NCBI RefSeq assembly: GCF_004683905.1
Contig: NZ_CP038438.1
Span: 5,456,001-5,520,000 of the forward strand
Direction: 5' to 3'
DNA length: 64,000 nt
Source: Pseudomonas fluorescens
Lineage (GTDB): Bacteria; Pseudomonadota; Gammaproteobacteria; Pseudomonadales; Pseudomonadaceae
Of this stretch, positions 56,223 through 64,000 are shown piece by piece. A model generated the notes under the pieces. The model was not told where the DNA came from. It did not search any database and worked only from the letters and a program-made list of their open reading frames with translations. Made by a program: the position numbers and the translations under genes. Numbering within the stretch: position 1 is the stretch's first letter; every line of letters begins with the position of its first letter.

Positions 56223-56315
56223 TTTATGCGGCAGATTAAATCCCTCGCACCGCCCCTCCCCGGCATACCCCGTCTACACTCGAAACAATGAATCCCGTGC
56301 CATAACGAGACGGTT

Positions 56316-59300
56316 ATGCCCAGACTGGCGCCCGTGCTTTTCTTGCTGTCACTGATGATCTGGACCGCAACGGCTGACGCGCTGACTCTGACCGATGAAG
56401 AACGTAGCTGGCTGGCGGCTCACCCGGACTTGCGCCTGGGTGTCGATGCATCGTGGCCGCCGTTCGAGTTCCGCGATGAACAGAATCGCTATCAAGGCCT
56501 GGCCGCCGACTATATCGACGTGATCCGCCAGCGCCTGTCGATCAAACTCAATCCGGTCGAGCCATCGAGCTGGACCGAAGTGCTGGCGCAGGTGAAAACC
56601 GGCAAGATCGACCTGCTGCCAGGAATCATGTCCACGCCGGAGCGCCAGAACTATCTGTCGTTTACCCGCCCCTACCTCGATTTCCCGATCGTGATCCTCG
56701 CCCACATCGGCGGCGCTCAGCCGCGCAAAATCGAGGACCTGTACGGTCTGAAGATCGCCGTGGTGGAAAATTACGCCCCCCACGAACTCCTGCGCACCCA
56801 CCATCCCGACCTGAATCTGGTGGCCATGCCCAATGTCAGCTCGGCCTTGCAGGCTCTGGCTACCGACGAGGTAGACGCCGTGGTCGGCGACCTTGCCTCC
56901 AGCGTCTGGAGTCTGCGCCAGCTCAAGCTCGACGGTTTATACGTCAGCGGCGAAACCCCGTATCGCTATCAGTTGGCAATGGGCGTACCCCGCGACAACA
57001 AAATGCTGGTGGGTATTCTGGACAAAGTCCTGGCGGACATGAGCCCCGAGGAAATCAGCAGCATTCAGGAACATTGGGTCGGTAATGTTCTGGACCATCG
57101 GACATTCTGGTCGGATCTTCTGATCTATGGCCTTCCGGGCCTGTTGCTGCTGGTCAGCATTCTGGCGGTGGTCATTCGCATCAATCGCCGCTTGAGTTCG
57201 GAAATCGCCCGCCGCGTCGACCTAGAACAGGAATTGCGCAGCAGCGAATATCATTACCGCGGATTGGTCGAGAGCCTTTCGGCCATCGCCTGGGAAGCGC
57301 GCATGAGCGACTTCACCTACAGCTATGTGTCGCCCCATGCCGAAGATCTGCTCGGTTATCCACAGGCGCACTGGCTGATTCCGGGCTTCTGGCGCAACAT
57401 CATTCACCCCGCCGACCTGACCCGCGCCCAGGCCATTTGCGATGAGGCGGTACGCGACGGACGCGATCACACCCTCGACTATCGGGTGATCACCGCTGAC
57501 GGGCGCTGCCTGTGGGTGCGTGACATTGTCAGTCTGATTGAACATGGCCATGAGCCTGTGATGCGCGGGCTGATGATCGACATCAGCGAAACCAAGCGCA
57601 CTGAGGAGGCGCTGCGGCTTTCGGAGCAGAAGTTCGCGTCGGTGTTCCAGCAATGCCCGGATATCCTCGTGATCGCGCGGTTGTCCGACGGCTGTCTGCT
57701 GGAGGTCAACGAAGCCTTTGAAGAGCAGATTGGCCTGAAGGCGGAAGACGTGGTCGGCCAGACCGCCACTGAACTGAATATCTGGGGCATCCCCGGGGTC
57801 GGGCCCGGGCTGTTACAGCGCTTGCAGGCCGGCAGCATCCGCAACCTGGAGATGCCCTTTCGCCGCAACAACGGCCAGGTGTTCACCGGTCTGATCTCCG
57901 CCGAGCCCTTCGACCTCGATACCACTCCGGCGCTGGTGGTGGTCGTGCGCGACATCACCCAGCTCAAGGAAACCCAGCAGCAACTGCAAACCTCCGAAGA
58001 GAAGTTCGCCAAGGCCTTTCACGCCTCGCCGGACGGCTTGCTGCTGTCGCGTCAGAGCGATGGCTTGCTGCTGGAGGTCAACGAGGGTTTCAGTCGCATC
58101 ACCGGATTCAACAGCGCGATGTCGGTGGATCGCTCGGCGCTGGATCTGGGGATCTGGGTCAACCTCAACGAACGCAAGCAGATGCTCGACCTGCTGCACC
58201 GCGACGGCTTCGTACGCGATTTCACCTGCCATATCCGCCGCAGCGACGGGCAAATCCGACTGTGCGAAGTATCCAGCCGTCCGCTGCCGATCGGTGAAGA
58301 AGACTGCATGTTGACCATTGCCCGGGACATCACCGAGCGCCATTTGATGCAGGAAAAACTGCAGCAGGCCGCCACCGTATTCGAGAGCACCGCCGAAGGC
58401 GTGTTGATCACCGACACCCAGCAGCACATCAGCGCGGTCAACCGTGCGTTCACCGAAATCACCGGCTACAGCGAAAGCGAAGCCCTCGGTCACACACCGC
58501 GTCTGCTCGCCTCGGGACTGCATGACAGCGCGTTTTATGCGGCAATGTGGCACCAGTTGACTGCTGAGGGACACTGGCAGGGCGAGATTTCCAACCGGCG
58601 CAAGAACGGCGAGTTGTATCCGAGCTGGCTGACCATCAGCGCCGTACGCAACCGCGACAAGTTCATCACCCACTTCGTCGCGGTGTTCGCCGATATCTCC
58701 AGCCTCAAACACGCACAAGCCAAGCTCGATTATCAGGCGCACCACGACCCGCTCACCGGCCTGCCGAATCGTACCCTGTTCGAAAGTCGCCTGCTCACCG
58801 CGCTGAACAGTCAGCAGGAAAACGGTGGTCAGGGCGCGGTGCTGTTCCTCGATCTCGACCGCTTCAAGCACATCAACGACAGCCTCGGCCACCCGGTCGG
58901 CGACCTGCTGCTCAAGGGCATCGCCGTGCGTTTGAAAGAACAATTGCGCGACATCGATACCGTCGCGCGCCTGGGCGGCGATGAATTCATCATCCTCCTG
59001 CCAGGCCTGCAACAGGCCAGCGACGCCGACCACATCGCCACCAAACTGCTCAATTGCTTCGGCGCCCCGTTCCAGGCCGGTGAGCACGAGTTCTTCATCA
59101 GCGCCAGCATCGGCACCAGCCTCTATCCACGGGATGGCTGCGATGTCGCCACCTTGGTGAAAAACGCCGACGCGGCGATGTACCGCTCCAAGGCCAAGGG
59201 CCGCAACCGCGTCGAAAGTTACACTCGCGACCTCACTGCCCAGGCCAGCGAGCGCGTGGCACTGGAGCACGAACTGCGCCGGGCCATCGAGCGCGAAGAG

Positions 59301-60062
59301 TTGTTCCTCTACTACCAACCGAAAATCAGCCTCGACGACCATCGCCTGGTCGGTGCCGAAGCGCTGATTCGCTGGCGTCACCCGACCTTCGGGGAAGTGC
59401 CGCCGGAGCACTTCATCCCGCTGGCTGAAGAGAACGGCATGATCCTGCAGATAGGTGATTGGGTGCTCGAAACCGCCTGTCGGCAGATGTTCGAGTGGAA
59501 TCAGATCTACGACAGCCTTGGCCCGCTGTCGGTCAACCTGGCCGGCGCGCAACTGCGGCAACCGAATCTGCTCGGGCGCATCGAACAACTGCTCAGGGAC
59601 AACCGTCTGCAGCCGGATTTACTGCAACTGGAAATTACCGAAAACTTCATCATGAGCCAGGCCGAGGAGGCCTTGGCGGTGCTGCACCAGCTCAAACACT
59701 TGGGCGTACAACTGGCGATCGACGACTTCGGCACCGGTTATTCTTCGCTCAGTTACCTCAAACGCCTGCCGCTGGACATCCTCAAGATCGACCAGTCCTT
59801 TGTTCGCGGACTGCCCGATGACCCGCACGACGCGGCGATTGTCCGCGCGATCATCGCTCTGGGCCGGAGCATGCAATTCACCGTGATCGCCGAAGGCGTC
59901 GAGACCCAGGCCCAGCAACAATTCCTCGCCGCCGAAGGTTGCGAACAGATCCAGGGCTACATCGTCAGCCTGCCGCTGCCCCCGGAAGAATTCGCCGCAA
60001 CGTTTCTTCGTGTAACCGTATCGGATTATTCGGATAGCACAGCCGCCAAACCGTCGCTATAA
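56316..60062 (+). CDS. rmcA: Multi-sensor cyclic-di-GMP GGDEF-EAL enzyme, RmcA-like
   Basis: 1248-residue inner-membrane protein controlling c-di-GMP. It has a signal peptide (1-22), a periplasmic amino-acid-binding-like domain (about 30-255, DLRLGVDASWPPFEFRDEQN) and a transmembrane helix near 270-290 (YGLPGLLLLVSILAVVI). Four PAS domains follow (about 305-815). The GGDEF domain has intact RLGGDEF near 886-891, and the EAL domain intact GAEALIRW near 1013-1020. Architecture, length and position after rpoD match P. aeruginosa RmcA (PA0575, redox regulator of c-di-GMP). The stop lies inside the tRNA -10 box. Confidence 0.9.
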   Translation: MPRLAPVLFLLSLMIWTATADALTLTDEERSWLAAHPDLRLGVDASWPPFEFRDEQNRYQGLAADYIDVIRQRLSIKLNPVEPSSWTEVLAQVKTGKIDLLPGIMSTPERQNYLSFTRPYLDFPIVILAHIGGAQPRKIEDLYGLKIAVVENYAPHELLRTHHPDLNLVAMPNVSSALQALATDEVDAVVGDLASSVWSLRQLKLDGLYVSGETPYRYQLAMGVPRDNKMLVGILDKVLADMSPEEISSIQEHWVGNVLDHRTFWSDLLIYGLPGLLLLVSILAVVIRINRRLSSEIARRVDLEQELRSSEYHYRGLVESLSAIAWEARMSDFTYSYVSPHAEDLLGYPQAHWLIPGFWRNIIHPADLTRAQAICDEAVRDGRDHTLDYRVITADGRCLWVRDIVSLIEHGHEPVMRGLMIDISETKRTEEALRLSEQKFASVFQQCPDILVIARLSDGCLLEVNEAFEEQIGLKAEDVVGQTATELNIWGIPGVGPGLLQRLQAGSIRNLEMPFRRNNGQVFTGLISAEPFDLDTTPALVVVVRDITQLKETQQQLQTSEEKFAKAFHASPDGLLLSRQSDGLLLEVNEGFSRITGFNSAMSVDRSALDLGIWVNLNERKQMLDLLHRDGFVRDFTCHIRRSDGQIRLCEVSSRPLPIGEEDCMLTIARDITERHLMQEKLQQAATVFESTAEGVLITDTQQHISAVNRAFTEITGYSESEALGHTPRLLASGLHDSAFYAAMWHQLTAEGHWQGEISNRRKNGELYPSWLTISAVRNRDKFITHFVAVFADISSLKHAQAKLDYQAHHDPLTGLPNRTLFESRLLTALNSQQENGGQGAVLFLDLDRFKHINDSLGHPVGDLLLKGIAVRLKEQLRDIDTVARLGGDEFIILLPGLQQASDADHIATKLLNCFGAPFQAGEHEFFISASIGTSLYPRDGCDVATLVKNADAAMYRSKAKGRNRVESYTRDLTAQASERVALEHELRRAIEREELFLYYQPKISLDDHRLVGAEALIRWRHPTFGEVPPEHFIPLAEENGMILQIGDWVLETACRQMFEWNQIYDSLGPLSVNLAGAQLRQPNLLGRIEQLLRDNRLQPDLLQLEITENFIMSQAEEALAVLHQLKHLGVQLAIDDFGTGYSSLSYLKRLPLDILKIDQSFVRGLPDDPHDAAIVRAIIALGRSMQFTVIAEGVETQAQQQFLAAEGCEQIQGYIVSLPLPPEEFAATFLRVTVSDYSDSTAAKPSL

Positions 60063-60063
60063 T
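60058..60063 (+). promoter_or_regulatory. tRNA promoter -10 overlapping the rmcA stop
   Basis: TATAAT, 14 bases before the tRNA, includes the TAA stop of rmcA (60060-60062). A GC-rich CCGCGGCC discriminator region follows, as for stable RNA promoters. No clear -35 is seen. Confidence 0.5.
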
Positions 60064-60077
60064 CCGCGGCCTACTGA

Positions 60078-60154
60078 GGGCCTATAGCTCAGTTGGTTAG
60101 AGCAGAGGACTCATAATCCTTTGGTCCACGGTTCAAGTCCGTGTGGGCCCACCA
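60078..60154 (+). tRNA. tRNA with CAT anticodon, probably tRNA-Ile2 (lysidine type) or tRNA-Met
   Basis: 77 bases including the encoded CCA. It folds as a cloverleaf: acceptor GGGCCTA/TGGGCCC, D arm AGCTCAGTTGGTTAGAGC, anticodon loop CTCATAA, T loop TTCAAGT on CACGG/CCGTG. The variable part TTTGGTC resembles tRNA-Ile2 (CAU modified to lysidine) more than elongator Met, but the two are not separable with certainty here. The integrase fragment downstream suggests its 3' end is an attachment site. Confidence 0.93.
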
Positions 60155-60159
60155 ACTCC

Positions 60160-60182
60160 AAAGCCGCGCATTGCGCGGCTTT
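60160..60182 (+). terminator. tRNA terminator
   Basis: AAAGCCGCGCATTGCGCGGCTTT is a perfect palindromic hairpin 6 bases after the tRNA. Confidence 0.8.
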
Positions 60183-60280
60183 CGCGTTTCTGGCGGAACC
60201 ATCGCGGATACAGTCCTATGGTCTAAAGGTACAAATTAGGTACAGTGCGGCTTCGCTTGCACGCCTTTGGAGTCCTTCAG

Positions 60281-61016
60281 ATGGCCACAATCGTCAAAAC
60301 CCCTGCCGGCACCTGGAAGGCCGTCATCCGCAAAACCGGATGGCCGACCAACGCCAAAACCTTCCGCACCAAACGCGACGCCGAAGACTGGTCACGACGC
60401 ACCGAAGACGAATGGTGCGCGGCGAGTATATCCAACGCAGCGGCTCCGAGCGGCTGACGCTCGAAAAGGTGCGCCAGCAATACCTACGTGAAGTGAGCCC
60501 TACCAAGAAGCCCACACCGCAGAGAGCGGAAGCAACCAAGGCGCAGCAACTGATACGGCACCTGGGGAAGTATTCCCTCGCGGCGTTATCGTCCGAAGTA
60601 ATCGCCAACTATCGCGATACCCGACTGGGCTCACTCACCAACCGCGGCAATCCCACGAGTAACAACACCGTGCGGCTGGAGCTAGCTTTACTGAGCCATC
60701 TGTTCACGGTTGCGATTCAAGAGTGGGGCCTTGGATTGACCTTTAACCCAGTGCTCAATATTCGTAAGCCGAGCCCAGGCGAAGGTCGTGACCGTCGTCT
60801 ATCCCCTGAGGAGGAACGACGACTACTGGCAGCCGTGAACAACCACAGCAACCCAATCTTGGGTGGATCGTCCGTATCGCTCTGGAAACGGGAATGCGCT
60901 CTTCGGAAATCACAGGCCTACGTCGCCACCAAGTCGATCTCAAAAGACGCGTGGTCCGCCTCTCAGATACCAAGAACGACAGCGAAAATCACCTCATAAC
61001 GCACCCCGGTAGGTAA
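60281..61016 (+). pseudogene. Tyrosine integrase remnant (frameshifts and C-terminal loss)
   Basis: The ATG at 60281 starts MATIVKTPAGTWKAVIRKTG, an arm-type DNA-binding domain. Near 60411 one base is lost: the frame shifts to MVRGEYIQRSGSERLTLEKV, the core-binding domain (LALLSHLFTVAIQEWGLGL). Near 60865 a second shift occurs; the third frame gives IALETGMRSSEITGLRRHQ with the catalytic Arg motif, then SDTKNDSENHLI and a stop at 61016. The HxxR and Tyr boxes are absent. It lies just past a tRNA gene, typical of integrative elements. Inactive as written, barring sequencing error. Confidence 0.85.
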
Positions 61017-61366
61017 GCCAGCCCCCCCCCGACTAAGGTAGCTCCTCCACTTGCCCAGCGCGATGCCATAATGACATCTAATAGATGGTTCAACGGATTG
61101 GGTATCGATGAAAGCAGAATGGAATGACACCCCGCAGTGCCTTACTGCGGTAACCGCCAGTCAACGGGAGACGCCAACGCCAGCTCTGCTGCTCTACTCG
61201 GCTATCGCCGCCCCCTCCTCTCTGCCGAAGCTATCGATTCCCAACCGGTGTATGCTAAAAAACCGTTGATCCGAACACGGCGACGAGGGGTTATTCAAAT
61301 AATGCGCCAAGACAAACCAAATATATATTACCAAAATCTTATTAATTCAGAGAGCAAGGAATCTTA
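61017..61366 (+). other. Spacer between integrase remnant and DUF262 gene
   Basis: 350 bases. A run of nine C (61022-61030) follows the integrase remnant. Then comes a 53-codon open frame (61108-61269, MKAEWNDTPQCLTAVTASQR, no recognised family), too uncertain to call a gene. The last 100 bases are AT-rich (CAAATATATATTACC near 61318) and probably contain the promoter of the next gene. Confidence 0.5.
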
Positions 61367-62470
61367 ATGGCTAAGCAAGGAGAAATGTTCGCACTTATAA
61401 GTGACGACCAAAAAGCGGAAGCTGAAAAGCAAATAATCGAAAGACAAAAAGAAACAGACTTCGACATCAGGGAGTACCCTATTGAAGTAATTGTGTCGAA
61501 ATATATAGACAAGCTAGAAGAAACCGACAAGGCAGAATTGTTCATCCCTGACTATCAGAGAGAGTTAGTTTGGAGCGAGGAACAGCAAGGTCGATTCATT
61601 GAGTCAATACTTCTCAACCTCCCTATTCCATATTTGTATGTTGCAGACGTACACACGGGAGAAAACGAGGGACGCCTAGAAATTGTCGACGGTTCACAAC
61701 GAATCAGGACTTTGGTTCGTTTCTTAACCAATGAATTCAAGCTCGACGACCTGAAGATGCTGCCAATGCTGAATGGCTTTCACTTCAAAGATTTCCCAGT
61801 CTCTCGCCAGCTCAGATTCAGACGCAAGACCATGCGAATGATTGAGCTGATGGAGGTTGATGAAGAAGCTCGTCGTCAACTCTTCGACCGGCTAAATACC
61901 GGCGGTACTAAACTGAAAGATATGGAACAAAGATTCGGCTCACAAGACGGGCCGTTCACTGACTTTGTTCGGGACGTCGCTTCTAACCTAAGATTCAGAC
62001 AGCTTTGTCCGATTAGTGACGTCAGAATCAATCACCGCGACTATGAAGAAATGGTGCTCAGATTTTACGCATACCTTCATAGATACAAGGATTTCAACAA
62101 ACGTGTGGACGAGTTCTTGGATGGGTACCTCGACCATATGAACACCAACGGCTTCAACCGAGATGATTTGATAGCAACCTTCGAAAGCATGCTGGACTTC
62201 GTTCAGCGATTCTTCCCACACGGATTCAAGAAAGCACCAAATAACTCGTCTGTGCCTCGAATTCGCTTCGAATCAATCTCGGTTGGCGTCGCTCTAGCTC
62301 AGCAAGAAGCCCCAGGACTGGCTCCTGCATCTATGGCGTGGCTTGCGAGCGATGAGTTCAAAATACTGACTCGTTCTGACGCGAGCAATTCAAGACCTAA
62401 AGTGCTAAACCGTATCCACTTTGTAAGGGATAACTTGCTGGGACGAGAGGTCGAGTATGACCAACAGTGA
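61367..62470 (+). CDS. DUF262 (GmrSD N-terminal/ParB-like) domain protein
   Basis: 367 residues. The ATG at 61367 follows AAGGA 8 bases upstream. The DUF262 signature is complete: IPDYQRELVW (60-69), DGSQR (108-112; DGxQR catalytic/nucleotide motif known in GmrSD and SspE) and FDRLNTGGTKL (173-183). The rest is helical, and no HNH/DUF1524 nuclease domain follows, unlike full GmrSD or SspE. It overlaps the next gene by 14 bases, so the two products probably act together. Codon use is AT-richer than the core genes. A defence role is inferred from family and neighbours. Confidence 0.85.
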   Translation: MAKQGEMFALISDDQKAEAEKQIIERQKETDFDIREYPIEVIVSKYIDKLEETDKAELFIPDYQRELVWSEEQQGRFIESILLNLPIPYLYVADVHTGENEGRLEIVDGSQRIRTLVRFLTNEFKLDDLKMLPMLNGFHFKDFPVSRQLRFRRKTMRMIELMEVDEEARRQLFDRLNTGGTKLKDMEQRFGSQDGPFTDFVRDVASNLRFRQLCPISDVRINHRDYEEMVLRFYAYLHRYKDFNKRVDEFLDGYLDHMNTNGFNRDDLIATFESMLDFVQRFFPHGFKKAPNNSSVPRIRFESISVGVALAQQEAPGLAPASMAWLASDEFKILTRSDASNSRPKVLNRIHFVRDNLLGREVEYDQQ

Positions 62471-63194
62471 AGTATTAGTGGTTGAGCTGTATGACCTTTT
62501 TCGACAACGGTGCGCGGAAGTCAGTAGATATATAGACTTTATAGAGGCCATCGCAAACAACAGATCCGTCGCCTTAGCCGGCGAGGTAAATGGGGTACTG
62601 GCTCCAATAGAGGGGGCTGAACTTTCTCGCGAGCTGACTAAAACTCTACGAGCAAACACGTACCTACTACTCTACAACTTGGTCGAAGCGACCATGACTA
62701 ATGCCATAGATGCAATACACAAAACTGTAGATGGTGACAATCTTGGCTTCGACCAGCTAAGTAGTAATCTACAAAACATAGCTTTAAGCCACTTCAAGCG
62801 TGCTATCAAGGACAATCATAGCTCTGCCCTTGATGGGAGAACTCACCCCATCGAAATTGCCATAACGCGTCTGGGCTACGATAGAGAAAAGATATTTTCT
62901 GGAAATGTCGACTGTGCAGAAATCAGGACAACAGCTAAGAAATATGGTTTTCAAACTGCAGACCCAAACTTGAACGGGCGCCAAACACTGCGCCAATTAA
63001 AAGACGTGAGAGATAAGAGAAATGCATTGGCGCATGGCAGACTATCCTTCGAACAATGCGGCCAAGACACATCACCAGAATATCTTTCGAAGGTTCATTA
63101 TCAAACCACGGTTTATCTCAGATCGGTACTATGGTCAGTTTCGTTCTATCTGAGAGAGAAGAAATATGCGGCACCACCTGCACTACAGGCTTGA
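62457..63194 (+). CDS. HEPN-domain protein, MAE_28990/MAE_18760-like putative RNase
   Basis: 245 residues, mostly helical. The HEPN ribonuclease motif R-x4-H is present at R188-H193 (DKRNALAHGRLSF), with N189 in the usual second position. An earlier helix (RANTYLLLYNLVEATMTNAI, 65-84) fits the HEPN core, as does YLSKVHYQTTVYLRSVLW. HEPN proteins are often RNA-cleaving effectors of toxin-antitoxin and defence systems. It starts 14 bases inside the DUF262 gene. Function as effector is an inference; the family label rests on my pattern recognition. Confidence 0.75.
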   Translation: MTNSEVLVVELYDLFRQRCAEVSRYIDFIEAIANNRSVALAGEVNGVLAPIEGAELSRELTKTLRANTYLLLYNLVEATMTNAIDAIHKTVDGDNLGFDQLSSNLQNIALSHFKRAIKDNHSSALDGRTHPIEIAITRLGYDREKIFSGNVDCAEIRTTAKKYGFQTADPNLNGRQTLRQLKDVRDKRNALAHGRLSFEQCGQDTSPEYLSKVHYQTTVYLRSVLWSVSFYLREKKYAAPPALQA

Positions 63195-63245
63195 GAGGAA
63201 GTAACACTGAAAGAAATTAACCATCAATGCATACGCTCGAAAATC

Positions 63246-63659
63246 ATGAAATCAGTCGGGCGGATGCATACTCGGCCTGAAATGAAGGTTAGACAGCTAC
63301 TTCATAGGATGGGGCTTCGCTTTAGGCTGCACCAAAAAACGCTCCCTGGAAGCCCAGATATAGTCCTGCCAAAGCACAAGACCGCAATTTTTGTGCATGG
63401 CTGTTTCTGGCATCGCCACCCTAGTTGCAGGTACGCAACAACACCGAAAACGCGACAGGACTACTGGCTACCCAAATTCGATGCCAACGTAGAAAGAGAT
63501 GCTAGAAAAGCCGCCCAGCTTGAAGCGCTGGGCTGGCGAGTTCTGATGGTGTGGGAATGTGAAACGAAGGACCAATGCACTCTTGAAGAAAGACTTAGGG
63601 GAGAATTTTCGCTACTTTCTCCCTTGAGTCCAGTTCCTCAAGATGGCGCTGAATACTGA
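63246..63659 (+). CDS. vsr: Very short patch repair endonuclease (Vsr)
   Basis: Nicks 5' of T in T:G mismatches left by deamination of 5-methylcytosine. Residues counted from the ATG at 63246 (137 aa): catalytic Asp D38 in GSPDIVLPKHK, H51 and HGCFWHRHPSC with zinc-type ligands C53, H58, C61 and later C111, then NVERDARK and LGWRVLMVWEC. The first ATG omits the RSKIM segment (the family usually keeps RSxxM). A CTG at 63207 with GAGGAAG 5 bases upstream would restore it and may be the true start; a stop at 63192 limits the frame. The 3' end overlaps the convergent methyltransferase by 65 bases. Confidence 0.88.
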   Translation: MKSVGRMHTRPEMKVRQLLHRMGLRFRLHQKTLPGSPDIVLPKHKTAIFVHGCFWHRHPSCRYATTPKTRQDYWLPKFDANVERDARKAAQLEALGWRVLMVWECETKDQCTLEERLRGEFSLLSPLSPVPQDGAEY

Positions 63660-64000
63660 GACCAATAACCTCCCCGAGCCTAACAGGAACGGCGTTTCCA
63701 ATCATACGCCCCACCGCCTTGAAGGTAATTTTCTCAGGCGGCATAAACTGATAAGTCTCAGGAAAGGATTGCAGGGTGGCGGCCTCCCGAAGCGAGATTG
63801 CGCGATGCTGTTCCGTGTCGTAGTGGCCGAAACGACCGTTACCAAATCCATAGCACAGAGTCGTCATGGTCGGCCCCGGCGCATCATGGCGCATCCGACC
63901 ATAAACACTCGGATAGGTCTTGCCGGACGCCTTACGATGACAATCGGCACGTAGCCACTCAGGCCAATCTTTCCATGTGCCGCCCGGCGTTGAACGCTTG
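63595..64000 (-). CDS. Dcm-like DNA (cytosine-5) methyltransferase, N-terminal part outside the window
   Basis: The C-terminal end reads GGTWKDWPEWLRADCHRKAS, KTYPSVYGRMRHDAPGPTMT, CYGFGNGRFGH, ISLREAATLQSFPETYQF and VGRMIGNAVPVRLGEVIGLS. These are motifs IX-X and neighbouring sequence of C5-methyltransferases, close in pattern to Dcm. It runs leftward and ends inside vsr. The catalytic PCQ/ENV motifs and the target-recognition domain lie beyond base 64000, so specificity is unknown. Pairing with Vsr fits a CC(A/T)GG-type or other 5mC system. Confidence 0.88.
   Translation of the reverse strand, partial: KRSTPGGTWKDWPEWLRADCHRKASGKTYPSVYGRMRHDAPGPTMTTLCYGFGNGRFGHYDTEQHRAISLREAATLQSFPETYQFMPPEKITFKAVGRMIGNAVPVRLGEVIGLSIQRHLEELDSREKVAKILP

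Noticed and set aside
61108..61269. 53-codon open frame before the DUF262 gene
   Set aside because: No clear ribosome site and no recognised family; kept only as part of the spacer description.
61367..62470. Complete GmrSD or SspE restriction enzyme
   Set aside because: Only the DUF262 part is present; no DUF1524/HNH motif follows before the stop.
62457..63194. HEPN/MNT toxin-antitoxin pair
   Set aside because: The neighbouring overlapping gene is DUF262 and lacks the GSxxxxxDxD nucleotidyltransferase motif of MNT antitoxins.

Overview
The window is chromosomal DNA of a Pseudomonas, most likely of the P. fluorescens group. Protein sequences and gene order follow the P. aeruginosa PA0668-PA0575 region as I remember it (tyrS, mepM, anmK, erpA, argC, hemJ, coq7, speD, vfr, trpCDG / trpE, gph, rpe, agtABCD-agtRS, murU-amgK, lptD-surA-pdxA-rsmA-apaGH, prkA-yeaH-ycgB, cca, folK-folB, plsY, tsaD, rpsU, dnaG, rpoD, rmcA, tRNA). 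REP/REPIN palindromes built on GTGGGAGCGGGCTTGCTCGCGAA, typical of this group, lie in many of the intergenic gaps. No database search was run; functions come from recognised motifs, protein lengths and context.

Layout. 1-13.2 kb: tyrS (cut by the window edge), cell-wall genes mepM and anmK, erpA (Fe-S insertion), argC, hemJ, a flavin oxidoreductase, a DUF805 membrane protein, an SDR, a HIT protein, coq7, speD, an OsmC protein, vfr and a lipoate-ligase-like gene. 13.3-21.4 kb: tryptophan genes split into trpGDC and trpE by the autotransporter esterase gene estA, followed by gph and rpe. Both trp units are preceded by a short Trp-rich reading frame ending in RWRWRA. This fits the attenuation control described for trpE and trpGDC in P. 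putida. The trpE leader lies in frame inside the 3' end of gph. 21.4-30.9 kb: an iron alcohol dehydrogenase and an ABC transporter with its two-component system (agtABCD/agtRS-like, GABA/5-aminovalerate). 31-38 kb: a DUF3530 protein, djlA, the murU-amgK peptidoglycan-recycling pair and the outer-membrane biogenesis genes lptD-surA. 38-56 kb: pdxA, rsmA, apaGH, glpE, the prkA-yeaH-ycgB stress operon, cca, folKB, plsY, tsaD and the rpsU-dnaG-rpoD macromolecular synthesis cluster. 56.3-60.1 kb: the 1248-residue c-di-GMP enzyme rmcA, then a CAT-anticodon tRNA gene.

The last 3.9 kb (from 60.15 kb) is accessory DNA anchored at that tRNA. It holds a frameshifted and truncated tyrosine integrase, then a lower-GC block with a DUF262 protein, an overlapping HEPN-domain protein, a Vsr-type mismatch endonuclease and, convergent with it, the C-terminal end of a Dcm-like cytosine methyltransferase that runs out of the window. 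The DUF262-HEPN pair next to Vsr/Dcm is the best candidate for a little-described defence system. Everything before the tRNA is ordinary core genome apart from the leader-peptide arrangement and some unusual repeats.
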